Below the pieces are notes generated by a model. That model saw nothing but the letters and a program-made list of their open reading frames with translations. It ran no database searches and was not told the origin of the DNA. A program made the position numbers and the translations under genes. A DNA stretch of 64,000 nucleotides from contig NC_090186.1 in the NCBI RefSeq assembly GCF_024679245.1, positions 33,813,446 through 33,877,445 of the forward strand. Reading direction: 5' to 3'. Positions 41,337 to 52,888 of this stretch are shown piece by piece. The DNA comes from Pseudorasbora parva (Eukaryota > Chordata > Actinopteri > Cypriniformes > Gobionidae). The first letter of the stretch is position 1. The number at the start of each line of letters is the position of its first letter.

Positions 41337-43013
41337 CTATAAAGCCTGCTGGCAAACACATGCCCCCAGCTTCTGAGAAGGCCTGAAACAAGCCGCTAGA
41401 GGGCATGCAGGGAGTATGGCCGGGTGACGCAGCGTTTCGTTCCTATTCCGGGAACTAAGGTTACAGACGTAACTGGGACTTTCCCGTTCAAGGAACTCGA
41501 GCTGCGTCACCACTCTGGGAACGAGAATACCCACGTCCCCATATGAGCCCGGTGCCCGCCTGTAGAAATTCTGCCCAGGAGTAGAATTTATGTCTAATTC
41601 GTAGAACCTGACAAAGGTATGAGGCGAAGACCACCCTGCCGCATCACATACATCTTGCAGGGAGGCCTCTGCCAAGAGAGCCTGAGAGGCTGCCATACCC
41701 CGGGTAGAGTGGGCCCGCACAGCCAAAGGAGAAGGCTGCCGACCGCCACATAAGCGAGTGAGATGGCCTCCACCACCTACTTGCTCATCCTCTACTTTGA
41801 CACCGGACCCCCCCCCCCCCCCCCCCCCCCTCGAGGGTGGCCCGTAGCACACAAACAGTTGTTCGGACTTCCTCCACAGGGCAGCTCTGTGGACATATGT
41901 ATCAAAAGCCTGAAATGGGCAAAGCAGATTCAGTGTTTCCTTGTTTGACGTCACAAACGGATGAGGATAAAAGGCCTGGAGCACAATAAGTCTCATGGGA
42001 TTGGATGGAACCTTAGGAATATAGCCCGGCCTTGGGTGAAGGAAGGCCTTAGCCATACCGGGCGCAAATTCCAAGCATGAGGGTGCCACAGAGAGGGCTT
42101 GGAGATCTCCTATTCTCTTAAAGGAGGAAATAGCCAGAAGAAAAATAGTTTTGAGGGTGAGGAACCGCTCTGAAACTGAGTCCAGGGGCTCAAAGGGAGC
42201 CCCTGACAAGCCTTGCAGGACCACAGCCAAGTCCCAGGCCGGCACCCTGGTGCATACTGCAGATCTTAACCTCAACGTCCAACGGAGGAAACGGGTTACG
42301 AGAGGGTGTCGCCCCTAAGACACCCCACCCAAAGGAAAGTGGTAGGCTGCTAGGGCCGCCACATACACCTTTAAAGAGCAGGGAGCTAGCCTGGAGGAGA
42401 ATCTCTCATGCAGGAACCCCAGCACCGCGCTCGCAGGGCAGTTAACTGGGTCCCATAGGCGATCTCTGCACCATAAGGTGAAGAGTCTCCATTTTAAAGC
42501 ATAAAGTTTCCTCGTGGAGGGAGCTCTAGAGTGTAGAATGGTCTCAACTACCTCGGTTGAGAGAGCAGCACTTATGAGCTGGGCCCCCTCAGAGGCCAAG
42601 CCCACAGTTTCCACAGCTCTGGGCGAGGGTGCAGAACGACCCCGCCCGCCTGAGAGAGAAGGTCGCTCCTGAGCAGAATCTCCAGTGGAGAGCCGTTGAG
42701 GAGAGACACTATGTCTGAAAACCAGGCTCGGGCCGGCCAAAACGGGGCTACTAGCAGTAGACGAACCCTGCACCCTCTCTAGAACTCCCGGAAGCAGAGC
42801 AATCGGGGGGAAAGGATACAGGAGCAGCCTCGGCCACTCCTGCACCATGGCATCCAGGCCGAGAGGAGCTGGCTGCACTAGGGAGAACCACAGATGACAG
42901 TGTGTATTCTCCTGAGTAGCGAACAGGTCGACCTGCGCCCTGCCGAATTTTTCCAATAGAAGCTCCACCTCCTCGGTGTGCGAGTACAGCATCTCGATGC
43001 TGGGCCGCCACAC
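41337..43013 (-). pseudogene. DIRS-2 tyrosine recombinase and methyltransferase remnants
   Basis: The catalytic part (42275 downward) keeps KRIGDLQAL, HSTRG and PHTFVRFY, so R, H, R and Y are all still present. The N-terminal part lies in another frame (42315-43013: SSRAPSTRKLYALKW, SLKVYVAALAAYHFPLG), preceded by the methyltransferase-like motif QVDLFATQENTHCHLWFSL. A run of more than 20 C (about 41808-41830) has expanded inside the gene and puts a glycine run in the frame. Frameshifted and dead. Confidence 0.85.
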
Positions 43014-43842
43014 GAGCTGAATGAGCGAGAATCAACCAATCGTCAATGTAATTGAGGATCCAAATCCCCTGCATCCACAAAGGGACTAATGCCGCGTCCA
43101 CACACTTCGTGTGGGGTGAGAGGGCTAGACCTAAGGGAAGTACCCAATATTGATACGCTTCTCCCCCGAAAGCGAACCTCAGATACTTCCTGTACTGCAG
43201 AAGGATGGAGACATGAAAATATGCATCTTCTAGATCTATGGTCACAAACCAGTTCTCAGACCTGATCTGTGACACAATTTGTTTGAGTATGAGCATCCTG
43301 AACTTGAGTTTTGCCACCGAGCGGTTCAGAACGCGAAGATCTAAAATAGGGCGGAGCCCCCATCCTTCTTTGGCACCGGCTGTAAAACCCTGACTCTCTG
43401 TCTATCTAGGGACTCTTTCTATCGCCTCTTTCCGTAAGAGAGTCTGTACTTCGTGAGTCATGACCAGAGCCTGCTCGGGGCCCACCAACGTGGGCAGAAC
43501 CCCATTGAAAGGAGGTGGACGCAATCTGAACTGTTTGGCGTACCCCTTTTTTATAAACTGCAGGACCCACCGAGAAATATTTGGCAGATTCTCCCACTCT
43601 GCCGCAAAATCTACTAAGGGTACCAGCCTCTCGAGGCTGGCCTCTGATGTACTCCGCACCGCGAGTGCAGTGCCCTGAAACGGCGAACCGGCAGGGAACA
43701 ACTGACTCGACGGCGCCACTCCCCTCCTTAGAAGGCACGGGCCATCGGAGGGCCCTCCACGCCCCGGCGCTCGGGCGGGGTTGGTGAAATGACCCTGTGA
43801 GGGTACCGAGGGCCGACGGGTACCATATGATGAGGCAAGCAC
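43014..43842 (-). pseudogene. DIRS-2 reverse transcriptase remnant, RNase H deleted
   Basis: Upstream segment ASLERLVPLVDFAAEWENL (around 43660-43600) and RT segment FVTIDLEDAYFHVSI, LPLGLALSP, LNYIDDWLILA (43317-43020). The sequence then jumps within a few codons to methyltransferase-like sequence. The RT C-terminus and whole RNase H domain, about 270 residues in the intact element, are deleted. Frames change near 43400. Confidence 0.85.
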
Positions 43843-44115
43843 CGTCTGACCCCGGAGGGGACCACCCTCACCGTCCTGACCACACAGGTGTCAGGACTTT
43901 TTCGACGCAGCCTTCTTCGAGATAATGACTGTCCTCAGATCAGTCCTACCTCTAGAAGGCTGCGCCTGAGAGCGCCGCCCACCACCCCACCCTTTCTGCA
44001 GGGGTGTGCGGGTGGCGACGCTCTGCTTTTGCTGCCCTTGATGGGAGGAGCTAGCACTCGGCGCTCGGTGAGAGAGCAGCAGATGAGGCTTGGGGTTTAC
44101 GGGGAAGGAACTGCT

Positions 44116-44566
44116 TCAGCGCCTGACGGTGACGGTAGTAACGGCGTCACCGAACAGGCCCTCAGGAGACAGCGGCGCATCAAGCAAAAAAGTTTTGTCC
44201 TTCTCCTTGATCTCGGTCAGATTTAACCAAAGATGCCTCTCCGTGGCCACCAGGGCTTCCATAGAACGGCCAATACATCTGGCCGTCTCCTTAGTGGCAC
44301 GGAGGGATAAATCAGCCGAGGATCGGAGATCATGAACTATATCAGCCCCGATCTCATCACTTTCCCCCAGATCCTTCAGCAGGTTAGCCTGGTATGCCTG
44401 CATAAAAGCCATTGTATGCAGACATGTGGCGGCCTGACCTGCTGCCGAGTATGCTTTACCCACTAAAGTAGATGTTGACTTTAATGGCTTAGTGGGCAAA
44501 ACGGGAGCTTTAATGGCCGATGCCGAATTGGGAGAGAGATGGCTCGCGAGCGTCTCTTCCACCCAC
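44116..44566 (-). pseudogene. DIRS-2 gag remnant, truncated
   Basis: Keeps the conserved gag core: EETLASHLSPNSASAIKAP, KAYSAAGQAATCLHTMAFMQ, ERHLWLNLTEIKEKDKTFLL, SPEGLFGDAV. The N-terminal Cys/His region and upstream sequence are missing beyond 44566, which borders unrelated AT-rich DNA. Confidence 0.85.
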
Positions 44567-45175
44567 TTTAGTTATTATTTTGGAGTGTAAAAATGTTTAA
44601 AACACTTGATGAGATGTAATTGCTTTTAAAAATAGAACATTGGTTAATTACATTGTTAATGTAAAAATCAAGCGGAAACCTCCCGCCGTCTCTCTTGAAG
44701 CCAATATGGAAGTAATTTAAACTGCAATTCCTCGACAGGCTCCAGAAGGAATCAGAATCTCATTGAGCTGCATGTTAAAATTCCCAACTTTACAGCAGAA
44801 AAAAACATGTTTACAGCCTGGTACAAATTGTGGTTTTGGTCTATACGACTAATTTTACCCTTCATGACAACTGTGAGGGGGGTGAATTGATTTATAACTC
44901 ATTCGTTTACATTATATAAAGCCTTAAAGTTCCGCATAATGGCAGGTGGATAGCCATTTATCTGCCGTTTATAGTCATTGCGTCACCTAAGCTCCGCCCA
45001 CATCCCGCCTCTTTGCCCATTTTCTGTTATCCGGGCGTGACGCAAATGACTCGCTTGCAAGATGGCAACAGCCAGCTCGTCTCTACTTTACGCGTCAGAA
45101 TGGCTTATTGGAATCCAATTGGTGACGTCACGGACACTACTTCCATATTTTTTTATAGTCTATGGTAAAAATACA
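44567..45175. repeat. Dispersed MITE-like repeat
   Basis: Blocks tccgcataatggcaggtgg, gcgtcacctaagctccgccc, gacgcaaatgactcgcttgc, tggtgacgtcacggacacta and the end tttttttatagtctatgg are those of a common cyprinid repeat. A related terminus is near 3055-3068. Confidence 0.55.
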
Positions 45176-45310
45176 AAATAGAATTATATTTGGTTTGTTT
45201 TTTATGTAAAGTAATGTTTATTTACCAAGAAAGTGATAACAGTGAATATAACTGGGCCATTAATTTACACTTGATTTATTTAAAAAAAAAATATATAATA
45301 TTTTATAATA

Positions 45311-45356
<46 letters not shown>

Positions 45357-46312
45357 ATAATAATATATAATGTTTTTCATTTCAGACCACCACTGCATGC
45401 CACTGATTCACTTGCTGAAAATGCCCAGTAAGTAAAAGGAAATTGCAGCTATTGCCAAATAAGTGCCCATGCTGATTATTAGTAAAGGAATAAGATGTCA
45501 GTGTTGTTTTGCAGTTGTTTCACTGAAAGTGATGGAACAAACAGGTCCATTTTCACTGCTGCTCCTTTTTTGCTGGAATAGACCTATTTCTAGACGCTGA
45601 CCAAAATAGCATAGTTCATACGCTTTCAAATAAAGCTTTGAGTCCTTTTGGGTATTTGTTAGTAGCTTACTGTAAAAAACAGAAAGGAGAAATGGTGGAT
45701 TTGCCCTGCCCCTTAAATCAAACAAATACAGTATCCATATGCCTGCCATTTGTTTTACAGTATCCATATCACAGCCAACTAAAGTCACTACACTACAAAA
45801 CTTTTAAAATCTGAACAGATTTTACACTAGGCCTTACACACTTGCCAGTTTTGTAAATTGTTACAGAGAAAATTGTACATCATACAGCAGACTATAAAAA
45901 CGTTACGATTCCGAACACAACAAACTCACACAGTAAAACGCATAGACATGTATACGTAGATGCCACATTCAACCACCGCGGAGTCATCGGCGAGCCTGCC
46001 ATCTTACAATGGTCAGCATGTCATCACTCAAAGTCAGAATCAATGATGTCACAACATTGTGCAGCTTCTGTTAGTGTAATGAAACCACCGATTTAAATTC
46101 TAAAAGAAATTGTGAGAATGTGTTGGTTTGTGTTTTTATACTTTACTTAATATTACATGTTTTTACTATGGTACTTTTGATGTTTTTACTTTTACTTGGG
46201 TAACTTATTTAAATTTTGTGTTAGCAAAATCATCTGCTGAAATCTATTTTATAGATATTATAGATATTATATACTGTTGCAGACATTTGGATGGCTTGCG
46301 TATTGCAGCCCA
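45176..46312. other. Intergenic DNA with short (TA)n at 45312-45348
   Basis: Nothing else recognised. Confidence 0.4.
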
Positions 46313-46515
46313 CACTGTAAAAAAAAAAAAAAAAAAACAGGTCTCCAATTGAACATTTTCTAATGACTGATCACATCTAAATTTTTCAGTTGGCCAAATT
46401 GAATTTCTGTGAATTAAATTGCATCAATTCACAGCTATTCAATTTGTAGATGTGATCAGTCATTAGAAAATGTTCAATTGGAGACATTAATATATATATT
46501 TCTTTTTTTGTAGTG
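46313..46515. mobile_element. Foldback MITE, family 2
   Basis: Ends cactgtaaaa and tttttttgtagtg. Long arms ggtctccaattgaacatttt (46341) and aaaatgttcaattggagac (46467) are inverted, continuing through taatgactgatcacatct / agatgtgatcagtcatta. An A-run has expanded at the left end. It is followed by (TA)n at 46555-46619. Confidence 0.8.
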
Positions 46516-46551
46516 CATTAAAATGTCTGCTAATGAGGTATCTATGTACAG

Positions 46552-46622
<71 letters not shown>

Positions 46623-46659
46623 TATAGTAGTATATATATATACTACTATGTTGTTGTAC

Positions 46660-46994
46660 TGTCACATGTGTTCTGTCTGTTGTGTTTTCCCCTGTACTTC
46701 CTGGTTTTGTTTTAGTCACATGTTCCTTTGTTCTGATTTTCCCGCCACTGTTCAGTCCCCTCGTTAGCTTTAGTTTTGTCAGCTGTGTCTAGTCATCTGT
46801 ATCACCTGTTCCCCTCGTTTGTCTAGTCATCAGCGTGTGTATTTAGTTCCCTCGTGGTCAGTCCTTACTTTTCCGGTCTCCGTTATACCCATGTTGTGTC
46901 ACTATTTCTTGTATATACCAGTTTATTGTGAATAAAGCTCCTGTTTGTTTAGGAAGTCTTGGAATCCTCATCCTTTGTACAGTGACACATAACA
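46660..46994 (+). mobile_element. Solo LTR, 335 bp, with 5-bp target site duplication
   Basis: Begins tgtcacatgtg and ends gacacataaca (TG...CA). Flanked by tgtac on both sides (46655-46659 and 46995-46999). Contains a polyadenylation-like gaataaagc near 46930. Similar layout to 3975-4329: tgtcacatg start, C+T-rich body with cacctgttcc, AATAAA, gtgaca near the end. Related but not closely similar LTRs. Confidence 0.7.
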
Positions 46995-46999
46995 TGTAC

Positions 47000-48129
47000 T
47001 TACTGTTTTTTGCATGCTTTATAATATGGAAGTAAAGCAATAGTCTGAAGTTAAAAGAAAGCCAAGTCTATACCCATCATACACTACGCAATTTTCTTTG
47101 ATGAAATCGATCAACTCCAACTGCCCAAAGTCTGGCGCAGACTTTCATAAATTATTGTCGACTCATCTGCAAAACGGGGCAAAAATCTGAGTAACAGTAC
47201 TGTAGTATTCCAGTCTTAAGCCTGTGATTTTTCCAATACTGGATATCTAGACCCCTGTATCCCTTTCAAAATTTGGAGCAAGTTTGAGATAAGTGAATCA
47301 GCCCCACAAAAGTTTGATTACAAGTTGGAATGTGCTAACAATGCTCATGAGGAGGTAACCGCAAACTGCTTTAACACTCTTTTATCAGATGGTAGCCTAC
47401 ATGTACAAAACATTAGTATATATCATTTTGTTATACATGTTTACAGGTCACCAAAATATTACAAAAAAGTGTCTTTATAATAGTTGACTGTAAGCCAAAT
47501 GTTCTAGTGGAGCCAAGAACTCAACTAACCTCAATTCAAAATTACAATTTAACAAATAATGACCCCCCCTCCCCACCCCCTTACAGTCAATGGCTAATTT
47601 GCACTTGTCTAAAAAAGCTATGAGATTATCACACATTTCATTTTGTTGCCAGCCAGATTTCAAGGGACTGATACCTTTCATTGTGGTAAAGCTTTTTTAT
47701 GACAAACAAAAGATAGTTGAAAAAGAAAACCCTTCATTCCTCAACGTTGAAAGTGAAGAGTTCTCACAAAGTTCTAAAAGTCCCAACTAAAAATAGATCT
47801 GTTCTGTTCTTATTCAGCTCCTTGCACTCCAAAGCTGGGGTTCAATGTCATATGAGCTTTGATGGGGCTTAAACAGGGCTTAGGCAGTACTTAATTACTA
47901 ATGAGCTCTTTGAAACCTGCTGACTCCCTTGCACTAAAAGGCCATGGTTTGGATCATAGGTTGCATGCTTTTATTGGATTCACCTGGTCTGCTGAATATA
48001 TTCACAGCATATTTCTATACATACAATTGTAAGAAATTATATATGCATAGTGACCTCCACTAATGTCAACACCCTTTGTAAAGGCAAATCTTTGTATGAG
48101 CAAAGGCAAATCTGCATTGTTTTTCCTTT
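47000..48129. other. Intergenic DNA, nothing recognised
   Basis: No gene or clear element. Confidence 0.4.
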
Positions 48130-48944
48130 GGGGTCATGAAACCCCAAAACACTTTTTTTGAGATGTATAGGCTGCACATCATTGAAAACACCAAGGGTAC
48201 TCATTAATTGTATTCATATGTGAAAAATAGTTATTTTTGAATTTTTCAGAGCGCTTTCTGTCTTCCGGTTTGAAAAGCTTAGTTGGAGCAACTGCTGACG
48301 TCAGCGTGTGCTTTTCGGCCCAAGTATGGGCTGCTGGGGACATGCTGACGTCGACCGCTCCGAGCGATTCTCGATATATATTCATGACATAAAGCTCATT
48401 CAGTCCAATCACTGCACTATAATATGCCTACCAGATAATGTAGTTAATATGCATGAGACAGTCACTTCTGTCAGGCTCGTCTTCTATCATTATTGTAGAG
48501 ACATGGTGGGGAAGTTTTGGAAGCAGCGTGCGGAAAAGTCAAGAAGGAAAGTGAGGGCGTTACTGATACGAAGTAACGCAAGGGCGCCGAGCGAGCTGTG
48601 AGTGGACGCCGTCTGTGGAAGCCTTTGCTACAAAGGCTCGGTAAAGTAAAATTAACTTGAGGAATCGCAGGCCGAACCTGCAAGCGTTGACTATCTAATT
48701 TATGTCAGGAGTGCAAAATAACCGATCTGTAGGCCAATGAACAATATTTTTAATGAAATATCAACAAGAATCAAGAGCCACGTCTTCTCCGTTTTATTTG
48801 TGATCACAGACATGCACTAAACCACATATTTTCGGTCTCTTAGTGAAACCTTGTGCATATTTGGACAAATATAGATTAAGCTGCCGGGCGTGACAGCGCG
48901 GATCGTCACGGCAACCCAGCGTGTCCCTCTGTGCTTCAGATGCG
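48130..48944. repeat. G+C-richer dispersed repeat
   Basis: Begins ggggtcatgaaaccccaaaa, a short palindromic terminus, and includes gctgacgtcagcgtg and gctgacgtcgaccg. Base composition differs from the flanks. Probably a nonautonomous DNA transposon. Its right boundary against the P-like copy C is not sharp. Confidence 0.45.
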
Positions 48945-49228
48945 CGGTCGAGACTATGAATTACTGAGTATTTTACTTTTTACTGAGTCAAAAGCTTTTT
49001 TAATTTTTACTGCCAAAAATACTTCTTCTTTTTTTAAGTTTCAATTAAACTTCTTTAAGTTTTGGAAAGTTTTTTTTCGAGTATGGGTCTACCTGACGTC
49101 AGATAGGGTGGAATGTCCCTCTACTCGGTGCTGTACAGGATCTTCTCCTGGAACGGCGCGGGTCTATAGCGAGAGAGCAAATGCCTAAAGCCAGGTGCTT
49201 CGCAGTCAAAGCCTTCACAAGATCAACA

Positions 49229-49480
49229 ATGTCACCAAAGAAGTGTGTTTTTGGTTGTCAGGGCTAGACAACCCTGTACAGCTTCCCACAGAACCCAGCG
49301 TTAATGGGACAGTGGATGGAGTTGTGAAAGTACTGTTTTTGCTTGTTCCCTGCATTTCGGCAACAATGGTTTATAATCAAGATACAGTTACACTCCGGAT
49401 TTGTAACTCTTCTAATGCTGAAAGATGGAGCGGTTCCAGCGATTAAGGTGGTCGTTTGTTGGAAGCAGGTGGTGAGTAAA
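49229..49480 (+). pseudogene. THAP-domain exon remnant of the P-like element
   Basis: ATG at 49229 gives MSPKKCVFGCQG, the C-x4-C start of a THAP zinc finger, then an in-frame TAG. After it TTLYSFPQNPALMGQWME matches the FP..P..R..W part of the domain. Past a frameshift, LKDGAVPAIK is the AVPxI-type box that ends THAP domains, followed by a ggtgagt splice donor (49471). THAP domains are the DNA-binding module of P-element transposases. Broken by a stop and frameshift. Confidence 0.6.
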
Positions 49481-50204
49481 ACTGCTTTAAATGTCTTTGT
49501 GTTGTTAGCTGTTGTCTCATTCATTCAAATGCGCTACTATTCCATAGTTTTTCTAAACACGCACTAATGTAAAACCATTCAGCTTGCTACTACTAATATT
49601 AAATCGCATACAGTAGTCCATAAACCAGTTTATGTCCTCATAAACCACGAGTAAACACACACAAATGTTGTAAAACTCACAAGCATGACAAGCCGCTAAG
49701 CATATATAAGTTACAGCACATACCATTGAGACGTCCTGCTGTAGTTGTCGGTGCTGCTGCTCCTGTTCAATTTCAGCCTCTAGATCAGATTATGAATCAT
49801 ATATGTATGGCTAAATCTGATTGATCTTAATGGTTTATTTTGGATAACGTTCTCTTTCAAACAGTCGCTTGGTATCTCACATATGGGAATGCCCCCAGGT
49901 GTGATAGACTATGGAAGCACTATTTACACCACGTTTGTCCAAAGGACGGACCAATCACAGCTCATACACGGAACCCGCCCCCTCCCTATATATATGGCTG
50001 TGATCCCCATAAACGGCATTCTTGTTCTCTTCCCCGTGAAGACTTTCCTTAGCACCTGTCCTGCTTCAGTTCACAAACGTACCATCAAGGTTGACGTTGC
50101 CGAACGCAGTACAGCTTTAAATCCGTTGTGGATTTCTCTGCTCGTTACTGAGTTTTTTCTAGCTAACGTGTTAAGCCGAGCTAAGATACGGGATTCTACT
50201 CACC

Positions 50205-51624
50205 ATGTCAGTTTCCAAAGCCACAGTGAATAAGGGGAAAGATGCCTCTTCGCGCTCGTGTCTGGCAGCTTGTGGATTTATGATCTCGGACAGGGATTTG
50301 CATCCGATGTGTATCGCTTGCATGGGTTTCTAGCATGCTCAGGCCGCACCAGCGGATGCAGAGAGTTGCGCGCACTGTCGTGTAATGCCTGCCAAGATCT
50401 TAGAAAGAAGGCTTCGGGTGGCTGCATTCTCCAAAGAGGATCTGGTTCTCTCTTCCTTCCCTCCTTCGACAAGTGTGGCCCAAGCCCAGCCCTTTTCCCC
50501 GCAGAATTTTTCTTCATGGGGTGAGATTATGGATGCGGAGTCAGCTGAGTTTACGGCGTTTTTCGACCAGCAACTACTTGTGGAAGGCGACGAGGGAGAC
50601 GAGGATGAGGATGAGGAGATTTTAGCTTGCCTCCTCCAAGATGAGCCAGATGATGAGGGGTATGATGCTATTCTGTCTGCTGCACAAGCATTCAGGCCAG
50701 TGAGTTTGCTAAACGGCGACATGGCGTTGGTGGTAGGAGAATGTGACCTTGTAGAAGTTTGTAAGCATGCGGGATCCAGGAGTTAAACGTGATATTTACT
50801 ATGGAAAAAGTCTTCCTGCTCGCCTTCCACCAGTGAAATAACTGCTTCCCACTTTGCCGGTGTGTGTAGCAGAGATGAAACGATCGTGGGACAAGCCCTT
50901 TTCTCCCCGGGTGCCCGTCAAGGGTTACTCGTCGCTCGATGTGAGTGAAATGGAAGGGCTCGGGCTCTCTAACCCTCCCATGGTCGAGCAGTCAGTGGCT
51001 CACCACCTGCATCCAAACAGGCGGACCACTCTCCCATCTACCAGTCCCTCCCTCCCAGGAAAAATGGAACGCTTTTCAGCTTCCATGTACCAAAAAAGAT
51101 ATAAATCCTCTTGACTAGCGGTGCGGACACTTAACGTCACTTCATTGTTTGCAGCCTATAAAGCTGAGTTGTTGGAGGAGCTGGGTACTCAGCTGGATGC
51201 CGGCAATCCAAACCCGGGCGTCTGGGAAGAGATCTGCAACATAACAGATTTCAACTTACGCACCTCACGTGGTGCGGTGTAAAGCTGCGGCCGTACCATT
51301 GCTCTTGCCGTTGCAGGCGAGAGGTCGCTGTGGCTTAATCTCTCGAGCATCGGAGATAAGGATAAATTAGATTTTCTCATTGCTCCGGTCGATGCTAGTG
51401 GACTGTTTGGTCCAGCCGTTGCGGCCATGAGACAGAGGTGTGACCTCCAAAAGAAGGAAGCAGAGGCATTTGACATGTCTGACACGGAAAATAGCAGTCC
51501 TCCGGTTCCCCAGTGTTCTGTTCCTCCAACGCAGAACAGGAGGTTTTTGAATGCGTCCAGGACAGCGAAACCCCAGAGCACGGAGCAGGCGGCTAGTCCG
51601 GAGAGGAGCATCGGAGATGTCTGA
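50205..51624 (+). pseudogene. DIRS-3 gag remnant
   Basis: ATG 50205 opens MSVSKATVNKGKDASS, followed by a Cys-rich stretch (CLAACGF, CIACMGF), then TAG where sister elements read on into HAQAA. Further frames hold an acidic segment (EGDEGDEDEDEEILACLL, 50580) and gag core fragments (SLWLNLSSIGDKDKLDFLIA-type sequence near 51330). Several stops and shifts; not functional. Confidence 0.7.
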
Positions 51625-51636
51625 ATTTAAGCGCGG

Positions 51637-52224
51637 GTGGTGACAAGGTTACATTGTTGCCTAACCTGGCTTTCGTTCCTAAAGTCAGTGATTCAGCTTA
51701 TAACTGCTCTGCTTTGGATTTGCGTGCCTTTTACCCCCCTCCTTTTTCTGTGGAGGAGTGGAAATTGCACACTTTGTGTTACGTTACGCTATTACGTAAA
51801 CAGAACACGATCGTTCAGGAAGAATGATCAGTTATTTGTTTCATTTGGAAATTGCACACTTTGTGTTACGTTACGCTATTACGTAAACAGAACACGATCG
51901 TTCAGGAAGAATGATCAGTTATTTGTTTCATTTGCCACCCAGTGTAAGGGTAAGCCGATCTCCTCACAGCTCTTTTCCCGTTGGATGGGAGAGGTGATTG
52001 AATTGGCCTATACGTCTATGGGCTTTAAATCCCCAGCGGGTTTAAAGGCCCATTCTACAAGAGGTATGGCTACGTCTCAGGTGTTGTTTAAAGGGGATTT
52101 CGGTAAGAGATATTTGTGCAGCTGGAAGCTGGGCTTTCCCTCATACATTTATAAGATTTTACCGTCTGGATGTCACTGTGCCTTCTATGGCTCATGCAGT
52201 TCTAAATGTTGGCTCTTTGGATAA
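51637..52224 (+). pseudogene. DIRS-3 tyrosine recombinase C-terminal remnant with 87-bp duplication
   Basis: Keeps LFSRWMGEVIELAYTSMGFK and LKAHSTRGMATSQVL, the H-x-x-R motif, then frameshifts before the tyrosine. Positions 51760-51846 and 51847-51933 are a perfect tandem duplication of 87 bp (29 codons), which preserves the frame. It covers a segment ending KNDQLFVSF, the counterpart of RRSQQLLVCFGS in the intact recombinase. Confidence 0.8.
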
Positions 52225-52648
52225 ATGAAAGGTTATCTTTCGTTCTTGCCTGGTCTGTTCGGCGTCTTCAGAAAGCATGCGTTCTGGGAGTCGGCTATAT
52301 CATTCCCATGTGAGATACCAAGCGATTGTTTGAAAGAGATGGCTAGGTTACTTGGGTAACCCCGGTTCTCTGAGAACAGAGCGAGGTATCTCACCAAGCT
52401 TCCCTACTCGCATAACACGGGGGAAGAGCATACTCAGAATGCCGTTTACGGGGATCACAGCCATATATATAGGGAGGGGGGTGGGCTCCGTGTATGAGCT
52501 GTGATTGGTCCGTCCTTCGGACAGACGTGGTGTAATTGGTGCTTCCATAGTCTATCACACCTGTCAGAGCTTTCAGACACTCAGTCATTTTTTAGCTCCA
52601 CCAACACCTCTGTTTTTTTATTCTTTTTCGGAAAGACTGTGTAGCCTA

Positions 52649-52888
52649 CACTGTCCAAAAAAAAGGTACAGTTCTGTCACTGGGGCGATACCCTAAGGTA
52701 CAAAAGTGAAAAGGTACATCTTTGTACCTTACTCACCCCTAAATGGTACATATTAGCACCTTAAAAGGTACATATCAGTACTTTAAGAGTGCATTTTAGT
52801 ACCTTAAAGGTACATATTAGTACCTTTTTGGTTTTGTACCTTAGGGTACCGCCCCAGTGACAGAACTGTACCTTTTTTTCTGACAGTG
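52649..52888. mobile_element. TA-flanked foldback element (Tc1/mariner-type MITE)
   Basis: Flanked by TA on both sides (52647-52648 and 52889-52890). Ends cactgtcc and gacagtg are inverted, followed by aaaggtacagttctgtcact / agtgacagaactgtaccttt and gggcgataccctaaggtaca / tgtaccttagggtaccgccc. Interior made of ggtac-rich repeats. Nested in P-like copy C. Confidence 0.85.

Larger units (their letters stand above)
41178..44566 (-). mobile_element. Second DIRS element, decayed and truncated
   Basis: Left terminus gtcccggttatgtctgtaac at 41178. An inverted match, gttacagacgtaactgggac, lies near 41460-41480 and is followed by tttcccgttcaaggaactcg, so the ICR is preserved. Coding remnants follow on the minus strand in the order recombinase, methyltransferase-like, RT, gag. 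The gag end stops abruptly at 44566 and the right terminal repeat is absent. Protein similarity to the element at 27145 is clear, but the terminal sequences differ, so this is a separate DIRS lineage. Confidence 0.85.
49849..52563 (+). mobile_element. Third DIRS remnant, plus strand, RT region deleted
   Basis: The left terminal region (49849-50035: gcttggtatctcac, aggtgtgatagactatggaagca, cccctccctatatatatggc) is inverted at 52423-52563. An ICR-like match, gagataccaagcgattgttt, is at 52310-52335. Gag-like coding is followed directly by recombinase remnants; all RT, RNase H and methyltransferase sequence is gone. The far right terminus predicted by the ICR (ggtaaccccggttctctgag complement) is absent, so that end is deleted. 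Confidence 0.75.
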
